A DNA stretch of 64,000 nt, taken from Variibacter sp. Lineage in GTDB: Bacteria; Pseudomonadota; Alphaproteobacteria; Rhizobiales; Xanthobacteraceae. How positions within the stretch are numbered: position 1 is the first letter of the stretch; the number at the start of each line of letters is the position of its first letter. The notes beneath the pieces are model-generated. The model was not told the origin of the DNA and made no database searches. It worked only from the letters and a program-made list of their open reading frames with translations. Position numbers and translations under genes: made by a program. The stretch spans positions 1-64,000 of the forward strand of contig JADGHE010000001.1 of NCBI GenBank assembly GCA_019689555.1, written 5' to 3'. Shown here one piece after another: positions 8,929-17,470 of the stretch.

Positions 8929-10023
8929 TCACGCCCCCGCCTGGGCGACGAGTTTCGCGAGCACCTTTTCCCGCTGCGCGGGGGAGGACGTGCGCAAGGT
9001 CTCGGCGAAGCGTTCGAGCACACCTTTCTCGAAGGCGTTGACGACGCTGTCGTGCACATAGCTCTTGGCGCAGGTCGCCGGCGTATTGGCGAGGTCGGCG
9101 GCGGCGGCGCGGATCGCTTCCAGCACCTGACGGCGGCGGGCGCGCTTCGCCTGCGCCGGCGCTTCGCGCGCAAGCGCGTCCAGCGCCGTCACCGATGCGA
9201 GCAGGGTGCGGAAATCCTTGAGCGAGATGCGTGCGCCGGCGATCTCGCGCAGGAAGGCGTTGACGTCGCGCGCCGTCGCGGCGCGGAGGTCGCCCGTCTC
9301 GGTCCGGTACTGGAAGAGCCGGCGGCCGGGCAGGCGCGCAAGAATCGTCACCACCCGGCAGAGGCGCGGCGCCTGAAGCTCCTTGCGTACCTCCTGGCCG
9401 CCCTTGGCGCGGAACCCGAACGTCAGCGTCTCATCACCCTGGAGGGAGACGTTCGACTTGAGCAGCGTCGTTGCGCCGCGGCTGCCGTTCATGCGCGCAT
9501 AGGCTTCGCCGCCCGCGCGAATCGCGCTCAGCGCCACGAGCTCGATCACCGCCGCAAGCGCGAATTCGCGCGTCGGCTCCGTGCCGGCGAGATGCCGGGC
9601 GACGCTGCGTCGAATCCGCGGCAGCGCCTCAGCGAGCGCCGCGAGCCGGCGCGCTTTGCGCATTTCGCGCACCTTGTCCCAGTCGGGATGATAGCGATAC
9701 TGCAGGCGCCCGGCCGCATCGCGCCCCACCGCCTGCAGATGCGCCCGCGGATCCTCGGAAAAGACCACGTTCTCGTAGGCGGGGGGCACCGCAAGGCTCT
9801 TCAACCGCGCGACCGTCTGTGGATCGCGGATCGGCGCGCCGTCGGCCGTGACGTAGCGAAAGCCTCTGCCGTGTCGCAGCCGCCGGATGGACAGCGAATC
9901 CGCAGAGACAAGATTGAGGCCGAGGCGCTTCGCGAGCCTGACTGCGGACGCCGCATCCTTCCGCTCGCCCGTGGCGAGAAGCCTGCTGCGCTTCGATCCA
10001 TCGCCCGCGTCCGCGACGCCCAT
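8929..10023 (-). CDS. DNA topoisomerase IB
   Basis: The 364-residue product is a bacterial (poxvirus-like) type IB topoisomerase, which relaxes supercoils by nicking one strand through a 3'-phosphotyrosine. Visible features are the N-terminal DNA-binding region (LRHGRGFRYVTADG, the IRDP and PPAYENVVF segments), an arginine in ALSAIRAGGEAYARMNGS followed by ATTLLKSNV, a GFRAKGGQEV segment that fits the conserved catalytic lysine, and ATCAKSYVHDSVV near the end, where the tyrosine of SYVHD is the expected nucleophile. The ATG at 10023 gives MGVADAGDG; longer upstream frames overlap the divergent methyltransferase gene and are rejected. It converges with the EVE gene. Confidence 0.93.
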   Translation of the reverse strand: MGVADAGDGSKRSRLLATGERKDAASAVRLAKRLGLNLVSADSLSIRRLRHGRGFRYVTADGAPIRDPQTVARLKSLAVPPAYENVVFSEDPRAHLQAVGRDAAGRLQYRYHPDWDKVREMRKARRLAALAEALPRIRRSVARHLAGTEPTREFALAAVIELVALSAIRAGGEAYARMNGSRGATTLLKSNVSLQGDETLTFGFRAKGGQEVRKELQAPRLCRVVTILARLPGRRLFQYRTETGDLRAATARDVNAFLREIAGARISLKDFRTLLASVTALDALAREAPAQAKRARRRQVLEAIRAAAADLANTPATCAKSYVHDSVVNAFEKGVLERFAETLRTSSPAQREKVLAKLVAQAGA

Positions 10024-10243
10024 GACGGTTTCCTCGACCGGCCGATCGGCGTGCGGGGAATGCGGGCGCACCGTCGTTGGTTCCCCTTTTCGCGTCCCGC
10101 GGCTCGCGGGCGGGCCGGCGGCGCGCCGCGAAGGCCCCGCAGGCCCGGGCGGTGGACTCCGCTCCGCCCGGCGCCGAAGGTTATGGAACGGTCGCCGACG
10201 CGATCGGCCGGTTGGACGGCAACGCAATGCCTGCAGGACGCTC

Positions 10244-10990
10244 ATGAGCGACGAGCCCGCGACGCGAGCCAAGCCGGCGCACCAGGACGAGCCCGCGCCT
10301 GAGGCGGCGCCGAACGAGGCCGGCCACCCGATCACGGCGGCCGGCGCGACGGATTTCATTCGCGCCAACACCCGCCTTCAGCCGGTGCCGCACGCGCCCG
10401 AGATCGTGCTGCATCTCGCCGACGAGGCGCTGCCGCTGTGGCATCGCACCGAGGAGGAACTGGGGCGCATGGGCCTGCCGCCGCCATACTGGGCCTTCGC
10501 CTGGGCGGGCGGGCAGGCGCTCGCGCGCTTCGTGCTCGACAATCCCGCCCTCGTCGCGGGCCGGCGCGTCCTCGATCTCGCGTCGGGCTCGGGCCTGGTC
10601 GCGATCGCGGCCGCCAAGGCGGGAGCCGCGCCCGTCGTCGCAAGCGAGATCGACGTCTTCGCGGAAGCGGCGATCGCGCTCAACGCCGCCGCGAACGGCG
10701 TTCATGTCGATGTTCTGGCGCGCGACGTGCTCGACGATTCGCCGGCGGCCGCGCCGCGCTACGACGCCGTCATGGTCGGCGACTTCTTCTATGAGCGCGA
10801 AACCGCCGCGCGGGCGCTCGCCTTTCTCGAGCGCCAGGCCGCGGCCGGCGTCCAGGTGCTGATCGGCGATCCGGGACGCACCTATCTGCCGAAAGACCGG
10901 CTGGTGCAGCTCGCCGAATACCGGGTGCCGGTGACGCGCGAGCTGGAGGACGAGGAGATCAAGCGCACGGCCGTGTGGACGCTCGCCTGA
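10244..10990 (+). CDS. Class I methyltransferase, ETF-beta lysine methyltransferase homologue
   Basis: The 248-residue protein has an Ala/Pro/Glu-rich leader of about 35 residues and then FIRANTRLQPVPHAPEI, a LWHRTEEELGRMGLPPPYWAFAW block, the SAM-binding loop RVLDLASGSGLVAIAA, an acidic SEID at the end of strand 2, and VMVGDFFYER. This combination is the signature of the METTL20/ETFBKMT family, which methylates lysines of the electron transfer flavoprotein beta subunit; an Agrobacterium member has been reported active. The etfB gene is not in the window. ATG 10244 is chosen because frames further upstream overlap the divergent topoisomerase gene. An annotation as a nicotinamide N-methyltransferase-like enzyme would reflect the same superfamily. 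Confidence 0.85.
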   Translation: MSDEPATRAKPAHQDEPAPEAAPNEAGHPITAAGATDFIRANTRLQPVPHAPEIVLHLADEALPLWHRTEEELGRMGLPPPYWAFAWAGGQALARFVLDNPALVAGRRVLDLASGSGLVAIAAAKAGAAPVVASEIDVFAEAAIALNAAANGVHVDVLARDVLDDSPAAAPRYDAVMVGDFFYERETAARALAFLERQAAAGVQVLIGDPGRTYLPKDRLVQLAEYRVPVTRELEDEEIKRTAVWTLA

Positions 10991-10998
10991 CCGACCCG

Positions 10999-11151
10999 CT
11001 ACGCCTGACTCGCGCTCCTGCCCCGGGGACGCATCGTCATCGGCATCGCCCGGCCGGTCTCGAGCCGCGTCTTGAGGTTCGACAGCGCCGCGGGCCAGCC
11101 TTGGGTGACGCCGCGCAGCATGGCGGAATCGGGCTCAAGTGCAATGACGCG
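10999..11151 (-). pseudogene. Remnant of an SRPBCC (AHSA1-like) protein, C-terminal end only
   Basis: A minus-strand frame ending in TAG at 10999-11001 encodes a short stretch with LRGVTQGWPAALSNLKTRLE followed by TGRAMP. This matches the usual C-terminus of SRPBCC/activator of Hsp90 ATPase-like proteins, where the motif GWP-x-hLSsLKthLETG is common. Nothing upstream in this frame looks like the rest of the roughly 150-residue domain; it runs into the 5' region of the pyruvate dehydrogenase gene, which is on the other strand. I therefore call it a gene fragment left between two intact genes. The upstream boundary is approximate. Confidence 0.55.
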
Positions 11152-11194
11152 TCCGATCGGGTATGAGTAGGGCGGCGCGCGGAGGTGGCGACCC

Positions 11195-13588
11195 ATGGAC
11201 CGGCAGACACTTGCCCTCCTCCGGGAACTCGAACGCAAGGTGCTGTGGCTCGCGTCGTGGACGATCCATCACGCGAACCATGTGCGCGCGAACGTCGACG
11301 GGCTGAAGATCGGAGGGCATCAGGCCTCGTCCGCCTCGCTCGTCACCATCATGACGGCGCTCTACTTCCATGTGCTGCGGCCGCAGGACCGCGTGGCGGT
11401 GAAACCGCACGCAAGCCCCGTGTTTCACGCGATCCAGTATCTGCTCGGCCGGCAGACGCGCGAGAAGCTCGAAGCGTTCCGCGGCTACAAGGGCGCGCAG
11501 AGCTATCCGTCGCGCACCAAGGACGTGGACGACGTCGATTTCTCGACCGGCTCCGTCGGTCTCGGCGTGGCGCAGACGCTGTTCTCCTCGCTGGTGCAGG
11601 ACTATGTGCGCGCCCACGGCTGGGCTCGCGAGCAGCCCGAAGGGCGCATGGTCGCGCTGGTCGGCGACGCCGAGCTCGACGAGGGCAACATCTTCGAGGC
11701 GATCCTCGAGGGCTGGAAGCAGGGCCTGCGCAATTGCTGGTGGATCATCGACTACAACCGCCAGAGCCTCGACGCCGTCGTGCGCGAGGGCCTTTGGGCG
11801 CGCTACGAGGCGCTGTTCCGCGAGTTCGGCTGGGACGTCGTGATCCTCAAATACGGCTCGCTGCTGGAAGAGGCGTTCCGGGAGCCGGGGGGCGAGGCCT
11901 TGCGCGCCTGGATCGACCGCTGCCCCAACCCGCTCTACTCGGCGCTCGTGTTCCAGGGTGGCGCGGCCTGGCGCCGGCGCCTGCTCGAAGACCTTGGCGA
12001 TCAGGGCGATGTGTCCCGGCTCATCGAGAAGCGCTCGGACGAGGAACTGGCGCGGCTCATGACCAATCTCGCCGGCCACGACCTGCCGAGCCTGCTCGAC
12101 GCCTTCGGCAGGATCGACCACGACCGGCCGACCTGCTTCATCGCCTACACGATCAAGGGCTTCGGCCTTCCCTTCGCCGGGCACAAGGACAACCATGCCG
12201 GGCTGATGACGCCGGCGCAGATGGAACGCTTCCGCGCCGCGATGAACATCCGCCCCGGGCACGAGTGGGACCCCTACGAAGGGCTCGCCTTCGCGCCCGA
12301 AACGATCGAGGCTTTCATCAAGGCCTCGCCGCTCGCGGCGGCGCAGAACCGGCGCCTGAAGGCGCAGACAATTCCGATCCCGCCCGAGCTGCCCGTTTCG
12401 CCCCACAAGGTGGTCTCGACGCAGGCCGGTTTCGGCAACCTGCTCAACGAGATCGCGCGCAGCAGCGAGCCCTTCGCCGACCGCATCGTCACCGCCTCGC
12501 CGGACGTGACGGTCTCGACCAATCTCGGCCCCTGGGTGAACCGGCGCCGCCTGTTCGCGCGCGAGGAGGTGGCCGATACGTTCCGGCAGGAGCGCATCCC
12601 CTCGACCTACACCTGGGAGTTCTCCCCGAAAGGCCAGCACATCGAGCTCGGCATCGCCGAGAACAACCTGTTCATCCTGCTCTCGGCGCTTGGGCTTTCG
12701 CATGCGCTCAACGGCGAGCGGCTGCTGCCGATCGGCACTCTCTACGATCCCTTCATCGCGCGCGGGCTCGATGCGCTCAACTACGCCTGCTACCAGGATG
12801 CGCGGTTCATTCTCGTGGCGACGCCGTCCGGCGTCACGCTCGCGCCGGAGGGCGGCGCGCACCAGTCGATCGGCACGCCCCTCATCGGGATGGCGCAGGA
12901 CGGGCTTGCGGCCTTCGAGCCCGCCTTCGTCGACGAGCTCGCGGTGGTGCTGCGCTGGGCGCTCGAATACATCCAGAAGGACGGCGACGGCGCGCCCTCC
13001 GAGCGCAATTGGCTGCGCGACGAGACCGGCGGCTCGGTCTATCTGCGGCTCACCACCCGCGCCATCGAGCAGGTGCAGCGCACGCTCACGCCGGAGCTCA
13101 AGCAGGCGATCATCGACGGCGCCTACTGGATGCGGCGGCCGGGGCCGAACTGCCAGGTGGTGGTCGCCTATATGGGCGCGGTCGCGCCGGAGGCGATCCA
13201 GGCGGTCGGGCTGATGGCGGAGGACCGGCGGGACGTCGGCCTCCTCGCGGTCACCTCCGCCGACCGGCTCAACGCCGGATGGACGGCGGCGGCACGCGCC
13301 CGGGAGCGCGGCCTCGTGCATGCGCGCTCGCATATCGAGCGGCTGCTCGCCGAGGTGCCGTCACATTGCGGCCTCGTCACGGTGCTCGACGGCCATCCGG
13401 CGACGCTCGCCTGGCTCGGCGCCGTACGCGGCCACCGCGTGCGCTCGCTCGGCGTCGAGCATTTCGGTCAGACCGGGTCGGTGCCCGACCTCTACCGGCA
13501 CTACGGCATCGACGCCAACGCCATCGTCGCCGCGGCCGAAGCCATTGCGCCCGGCCGGCCGATCCGTCACCTCAGGGCGCTGCCGTAG
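11195..13588 (+). CDS. Homodimeric pyruvate dehydrogenase-type E1 / transketolase-like enzyme
   Basis: The 797-residue protein has the three-domain layout of the AceE-type E1: an N-terminal ThDP-binding domain, with the motif VALVGDAELDEGN about residues 153-165 and the closing N of IIDYNRQSLD; a central pyrimidine domain with GIAENNLFILLSALG; and a C-terminal domain. Family members decarboxylate a 2-oxo acid and acetylate a lipoyl E2. It is shorter than Escherichia coli AceE (887), and no E2 or E3 gene is adjacent. MdeB of Pseudomonas, which acts on 2-oxobutyrate, is a similar stand-alone case, so the substrate is open. ATG 11195 follows GGAGG with 9 bases spacing. Confidence 0.85.
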   Translation: MDRQTLALLRELERKVLWLASWTIHHANHVRANVDGLKIGGHQASSASLVTIMTALYFHVLRPQDRVAVKPHASPVFHAIQYLLGRQTREKLEAFRGYKGAQSYPSRTKDVDDVDFSTGSVGLGVAQTLFSSLVQDYVRAHGWAREQPEGRMVALVGDAELDEGNIFEAILEGWKQGLRNCWWIIDYNRQSLDAVVREGLWARYEALFREFGWDVVILKYGSLLEEAFREPGGEALRAWIDRCPNPLYSALVFQGGAAWRRRLLEDLGDQGDVSRLIEKRSDEELARLMTNLAGHDLPSLLDAFGRIDHDRPTCFIAYTIKGFGLPFAGHKDNHAGLMTPAQMERFRAAMNIRPGHEWDPYEGLAFAPETIEAFIKASPLAAAQNRRLKAQTIPIPPELPVSPHKVVSTQAGFGNLLNEIARSSEPFADRIVTASPDVTVSTNLGPWVNRRRLFAREEVADTFRQERIPSTYTWEFSPKGQHIELGIAENNLFILLSALGLSHALNGERLLPIGTLYDPFIARGLDALNYACYQDARFILVATPSGVTLAPEGGAHQSIGTPLIGMAQDGLAAFEPAFVDELAVVLRWALEYIQKDGDGAPSERNWLRDETGGSVYLRLTTRAIEQVQRTLTPELKQAIIDGAYWMRRPGPNCQVVVAYMGAVAPEAIQAVGLMAEDRRDVGLLAVTSADRLNAGWTAAARARERGLVHARSHIERLLAEVPSHCGLVTVLDGHPATLAWLGAVRGHRVRSLGVEHFGQTGSVPDLYRHYGIDANAIVAAAEAIAPGRPIRHLRALP

Positions 13589-13658
13589 CTTCGTTCCCTC
13601 TTCCAGGATGCGGGGGAGGCTGGCGAACGCCGCGGGCGTGAGCGCCCCGCGATTGGGA

Positions 13659-14498
13659 TCATGCGGCGGAAAACAGCTTCGCCTTCGCCTCCAGCGCCGC
13701 CTCCTCCATGGTCATGAACACGGCGCCCTCGCGGATCAGCTTCTCGACCAGATCCTCGAAGTTGAGCATGCGGTAGCCGCGGCCGATGACATAAGGGTGC
13801 ATGGTATAGGTGAGGATGCCCCAGTCGACGGTCTTCTTCATGTAGAGGAACTCGTCGTACCAGTTGGCCATCACGGTGCGGGCGGACTGCAGGCCCGGCA
13901 GGATGCCCTGCGGCGTGCGCAGATATTCGAAGTGCGGATGGTCGTCGAGCGACCAGCTGATCGGCATCTCGATCAGCGACGTCTCCTCGCCGAAGCGGTA
14001 CGGCTCGCCGAGCGCGAACTTGTCGCCGCGCCGCGCGCGATAGGGGATGTAGTCGGCCCCCATCAGGCTCGAATCGTAGATCATGCCGTGCTTGATCAAG
14101 AGGTCGATGGTGTGGGGGCTGAGGTCCCACGACGGCGAGCGGTATCCGCGCGCCTTGCGGCCGGTGAGGCGCTCGATCGATTCGTTGGCGCGCACGAGGT
14201 CCGCTTCCTCCTCCTCGGGCGTCTGATCGGCGGGCGGAATGTGCGCCCAGCTATGGTGCGCGATCTCGTGGCCCGCCCTCACCACCTCCTCGCAGAGGCG
14301 CGGATAGCTGTCGATCGTGAAGCCGGCGACGAACCAGGTCGCGCGGATGTCGTAGGACTTGAGCAGGCTCAGAATGCGCCGGGCGCCGACGAGGCCGAAC
14401 TCGCCGCGCGAGAGCGCGGTCGGCGAGGTCATTCCCCGGGCGATCAGGCCGGACTGGGTGTCGAAGTCGAAGGTGAGGCAGACGATATGGCGCGGCAC
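13659..14498 (-). CDS. Polysaccharide deacetylase family protein (NodB-type)
   Basis: The product of about 279 residues is a NodB-fold, metal-dependent deacetylase/amidohydrolase. It shows the first motif CLTFDFDTQ with the catalytic and metal Asp, the HHSWAH motif that supplies two metal histidines, the RSPSWDLSPHT segment, and a distal histidine in LTYTMHPYVIG. It resembles the cytosolic PuuE/HpPgdA-type group, without a signal peptide. The start GTG at 14498 has GCGAGGG five bases before it; a GTG at 14537 gives 13 extra residues (MLLDAAHPTARVT) and is possible. It lies downstream of the DUF1127 gene but a terminator separates them. Confidence 0.85.
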   Translation of the reverse strand: MPRHIVCLTFDFDTQSGLIARGMTSPTALSRGEFGLVGARRILSLLKSYDIRATWFVAGFTIDSYPRLCEEVVRAGHEIAHHSWAHIPPADQTPEEEEADLVRANESIERLTGRKARGYRSPSWDLSPHTIDLLIKHGMIYDSSLMGADYIPYRARRGDKFALGEPYRFGEETSLIEMPISWSLDDHPHFEYLRTPQGILPGLQSARTVMANWYDEFLYMKKTVDWGILTYTMHPYVIGRGYRMLNFEDLVEKLIREGAVFMTMEEAALEAKAKLFSAA

Positions 14499-14584
14499 GG
14501 TGACCCTCGCGGTTGGATGCGCCGCGTCCAATAACACATCCGACTCTTCGCGGCCGCCCGTCTCCCAATCGTCGGGCCGGCAAC

Positions 14585-14611
14585 AAAAAAGGCGGGCCTT
14601 GCGGGCCCGCC
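14585..14611 (-). terminator. Rho-independent terminator of the DUF1127 gene
   Basis: A perfect 8-bp GC stem, GGCGGGCC (14591-14598) with GGCCCGCC (14604-14611), closes a 5-base loop. On the minus strand it is followed by six T residues (14590 down to 14585). It lies 26 bases after the DUF1127 stop codon, so it ends that transcript before the deacetylase gene. Confidence 0.88.
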
Positions 14612-14636
14612 TCGCATCCCGGCCGGCTCCTCCGGC

Positions 14637-14855
14637 TCAGCGCGCGTCGATACCGCGCACCGCGGCCAGCGCGATCTGGGAGCGGTCGAGGCCGTGGCGC
14701 TTGAGCTCGCTGTCCGAGAGGCGCGACAGCCGCTCGTACCGGTCCCGGATCTCCAGGCCCTCGCGGATGCCCTCGATCAGATTGGCGAAGAAGGCGCAAA
14801 CGCCCCGGAGGAACTCGGCGAACCGGGCGTTGGCGGGGAAGGTCAGAGTGGTCAT
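14637..14855 (-). CDS. DUF1127 small protein
   Basis: The 72-residue product starts MTTLTFPANARFAEF and has the DUF1127 C-terminal pattern: RYERLSRLSDSELKRHGLDR, with the conserved LsDseLkdiGl-like stretch and a final Arg-rich end. DUF1127 proteins are short, basic and widespread in Hyphomicrobiales; some are RNA-binding or respond to phosphate, virulence or oxidative regulators, but the function here is unknown. ATG 14855 is preceded by GCCGAGGATTTTTCGCC, giving a GAGG ribosome binding site. The gene is monocistronic, with its own promoter and operator-like repeats upstream and a strong terminator downstream, so its expression is likely controlled on its own. Confidence 0.92.
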   Translation of the reverse strand: MTTLTFPANARFAEFLRGVCAFFANLIEGIREGLEIRDRYERLSRLSDSELKRHGLDRSQIALAAVRGIDAR

Positions 14856-14927
14856 GGCGAAAAATCCTCGGCGGCTGCTTTGCGCTCTATATACACTGGA
14901 ATACCAGAGCCTGCATCGTGACTTACC

Positions 14928-14969
14928 GCATAGCAGCAAAATATCTTTTGCATAGCAGCATAAGGTCAA
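14928..14969 (-). promoter_or_regulatory. Promoter and operator-like repeats of the DUF1127 gene
   Basis: On the minus strand, TTGACC (14969-14964) and GATATT (14945-14940) are spaced by 18 bases and lie about 85 bases before the ATG. Two perfect 11-bp direct repeats of GCATAGCAGCA (plus-strand reading, 14928-14938 and 14950-14960) have a centre-to-centre distance of 22 bp, two helical turns. A palindrome GCAAAA-TATC-TTTTGC (14936-14951) sits between them and covers the -10. One direct repeat falls in the -35/-10 spacer and the other just after the -10. This is what a regulator binding site looks like; the regulator is not identified. Confidence 0.65.
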
Positions 14970-15135
14970 GCCCACCGCCGCAGGCGGCGGCCGGGTTTCG
15001 GGGCCGGATGGAAGAGAGGACGGGCGGAGGGCGGTTCCGCAGGGCCGGCTCCGCAGGCGGGGGCCGGATGAATAGGCAGGGCGGAGGAGCAGCTCCCGCA
15101 GAGCCGGATCCGAAAAGCCGGGTCGAAAACCCCGA

Positions 15136-16125
15136 TCAGAGGGAGCGGATCTGCGCGAGCAGGCGGTCGTCGACCGCAAGACCTTCGGCCGCGGCACGGC
15201 GGCGAAGCTTGAGCCGCCGCGCGCCCGGCAGGCGGGCGCCGGGCTGCTCCTCGATCGATCGGGCGAGCACGGCAAAGCGCGGCAGCGCATCCGCCGCGAA
15301 GGCTGAGGGGTCGAAGGCGATGATGAGCTGGCCGGTGCCGGGCGGCGGGCCGTCCGCATCCAGGAAGGAGGGGGCCTCGGCCGCAAAGTTCGCCCCCGTC
15401 AGGCCGGCGGCGAGCAGCTCCACCATGAGCGCGAGCGCCGTGCCCTTGGCGTCCCCGGCCGGCAGCATGGTTCCGCCGAGCGCCGCGTCGGGATCGGTGG
15501 TGGGGCGCCCCTGCGCGTCCAGCGCCCAGCCCTCGGGAATGCGCTCGCCGCGCTGCTTGGCAGCGAGAATGTTGCCGCGCGCGATCTTCGACAGCGACAG
15601 GTCGATCACGAGCGGCGGCCGGCCGGGCAGCGGGCAGGCGAAGGCGATCGGGTTCGTGCCGAGCACGCCGCGGGAGCCGCCCCAGGGCGCCATGGCGGCC
15701 GGCGTATTGGCGAACATCAGGGCCACGAGTCCGCGCGCCGCGAGCCGCTCGACCGGATGGCCCGCCGCGCCGCAGTGGTGCGACCGGCGAATCGCGGCCG
15801 CGGCGACGCCGCATTCCCGCGCCGCACCCGCCACGGCGGCTTCCGCCGCCTCCAGTGCCGGAAAGGCGAAGCCGTGCCCCGCATCGACCGCCACCACGGC
15901 CGGGCGCGGGCGCGTGACGACCGGAACCGCAAAGCCGTCCACCTTGCCGGCGGCGGCCTGCGCCGCATAGCTCGGCACGCGCGAAAGGCCGTGGCCTTTC
16001 AGCCCGTCGGCCTCTGCGGCCACGAGCGCGCGCGCGACGCAGCGGGCGTTCTCTGCGCCGGTGCGGCAGCGCATCAGCGCCTGCGCCACAAGGTCTTCGG
16101 CTTCCGCGAGGGTGAGCGTCGGCAT
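15136..16125 (-). CDS. Malate/L-lactate (sulfolactate) dehydrogenase family, Ldh_2
   Basis: The 329-residue protein belongs to the NAD(P)-dependent Ldh_2 family, which has no Rossmann fold. Diagnostic segments are the helical N-terminus with DGLKGHGLSRVP, the IRRSHHCGAAGHPVERLA segment with the catalytic histidine region, GTNPIAFACP and DLSLSKIARG. Known members include malate, ureidoglycolate, 2,3-diketogulonate and (R)-sulfolactate (ComC) dehydrogenases. Because the next upstream genes on the same strand encode SuyB- and SuyA-like subunits, a ComC-like role on sulfolactate is attractive but remains inference. ATG 16125 (MPTLTLAEAED) is chosen; the longer frame runs through low-complexity Arg/Pro sequence. 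Confidence 0.85.
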   Translation of the reverse strand: MPTLTLAEAEDLVAQALMRCRTGAENARCVARALVAAEADGLKGHGLSRVPSYAAQAAAGKVDGFAVPVVTRPRPAVVAVDAGHGFAFPALEAAEAAVAGAARECGVAAAAIRRSHHCGAAGHPVERLAARGLVALMFANTPAAMAPWGGSRGVLGTNPIAFACPLPGRPPLVIDLSLSKIARGNILAAKQRGERIPEGWALDAQGRPTTDPDAALGGTMLPAGDAKGTALALMVELLAAGLTGANFAAEAPSFLDADGPPPGTGQLIIAFDPSAFAADALPRFAVLARSIEEQPGARLPGARRLKLRRRAAAEGLAVDDRLLAQIRSL

Positions 16126-16255
16126 GGGATTCTCGGCGCAGGCTCGCCGCGGGAGGGGCCGTTCGAGGGGCGGGCCGAGCCGGAAGCCCCCTCTCGCGCG
16201 AATCGCGTTTCGGCAGCCTGCCATTCTTTCCCCGCAACCGGGGCGCGGGACAAGC

Positions 16256-17470
16256 TCATGCGCTCCGATAGAGCTTGGTCATCACGAATTCGCGGTGGCC
16301 GAGCGCCTCGGCGGCGGTGAGACGCCCGTTCGCGGTGCGCAGGATCATGTCGATCAAAGCGTCGCCCGCCTCGTCGAGCGTCATCTCGCGCCGCAGGATG
16401 CCGGACACATCGAGGTCGATGTGCTCCGACATGGTGCGCACGGTGCGCGGATTGCCGGTGATTTTGATCACCGGCAAGATCGGGTTGCCGATCACGTTGC
16501 CCTGGCCGGTCGGGAAGGTGTGCACCGTGAAGCCGGCCGCCGCCATGAGCGTCACGCACTCGGCCGCGGCGGAGGACGTGTCCATATAGTAGAGGCCCGG
16601 GCCCTTCGACGGCGTCTCGGCGGGCGCGAGCACGTCGATATAGCGGCAGGTGCGGCCGATCTTCTCGAGATTGCCGAGCGCCTTTTCCTCGATGGTCGTG
16701 AGGCCGCCCGCGATGTTGCCCTTGGTCGGCTGTGATTCCGACAGATCGTCGACCTTGTGGGCCTCGATGACTTCGTCCTGGTAGGCCTTCCAGACGCGAT
16801 ACCACTTCTCGCCGATCTCCGGCGTCGCGGCGCGCGCTTCGGCGATGTGCTCGGCGCCGGTGATTTCCGAGGTCTCGCCGAACACGCCGTAGATGCCCTG
16901 CGGGATCAGCTTGTCGTACATGTTGCCGACCGTCGGACAGGAGGCGAGGCCCGTCGTCGTGTCGCTCTCCCCGCATTTCGTGGACACCCACAGCTCGGAA
17001 ATCGGGCACTCTTCGCGCCTGAGCTCCGAAGCCCATTGCAGATAGTCCTTGGCGACCCGCGAGGCCTTGGCGATGGTGCCGAGGTCGCCCGTGCCCTCGA
17101 TGCCGAAGCCCGTGACCGGCTTGCCGGTCTTGGCGATGCCGTCGACGACGCGCTGGGTCCAGCCGTCCTCGATCCCGATCACCACCACCGCCGCGACATT
17201 GGGGTTGGAGCCGGCGCCGATCAGCGTGCGGAAGTGCAGGTCGAGGTCGGCGCCGAACTGCAGCCGGCCGTAATGGTGCGGCAGCGCGAGCGTGCCCTTG
17301 ATGGTGTTCGCCACCGCCTCGCACGCCGCGTTGGACAGATCGTCGAGCGGCAGAATGACAACATGGTTGCGCACGCCGACGCGCCCGTTCTCGCGCCGCC
17401 AGCCGAGAAACGTGCCGTGGCCGTTCCGGTTCGACGTCCGAATGCTTCTCCTGGATGTGCGCGCCGCCAT
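16256..17470 (-). CDS. UxaA-family hydro-lyase large subunit, SuyB-like ((2R)-sulfolactate sulfo-lyase beta)
   Basis: The 404-residue protein is a UxaA/GarD C-domain enzyme. It has [19 protein letters not shown] at the N-terminus, [12 protein letters not shown] (a cysteine candidate for the metal or Fe-S site), [19 protein letters not shown], and a C-terminal [14 protein letters not shown]. It comes with a separate small SAF-domain subunit upstream, the arrangement of SuyA plus SuyB, which split (2R)-sulfolactate into pyruvate and sulfite. The segment with [10 protein letters not shown] differs from altronate dehydratases and resembles what I recall of SuyB. Altronate, galactarate or another hydroxy-acid remains possible. 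ATG 17470 is the only in-frame start before GWRRENG. Confidence 0.7.
   Translation of the reverse strand: MAARTSRRSIRTSNRNGHGTFLGWRRENGRVGVRNHVVILPLDDLSNAACEAVANTIKGTLALPHHYGRLQFGADLDLHFRTLIGAGSNPNVAAVVVIGIEDGWTQRVVDGIAKTGKPVTGFGIEGTGDLGTIAKASRVAKDYLQWASELRREECPISELWVSTKCGESDTTTGLASCPTVGNMYDKLIPQGIYGVFGETSEITGAEHIAEARAATPEIGEKWYRVWKAYQDEVIEAHKVDDLSESQPTKGNIAGGLTTIEEKALGNLEKIGRTCRYIDVLAPAETPSKGPGLYYMDTSSAAAECVTLMAAAGFTVHTFPTGQGNVIGNPILPVIKITGNPRTVRTMSEHIDLDVSGILRREMTLDEAGDALIDMILRTANGRLTAAEALGHREFVMTKLYRSA

Noticed and set aside
11135-13333. Open frame of 732 codons on the minus strand opposite the pyruvate dehydrogenase-type gene
   Set aside because: No domain is visible, and the ThDP motifs of the plus-strand gene are intact.
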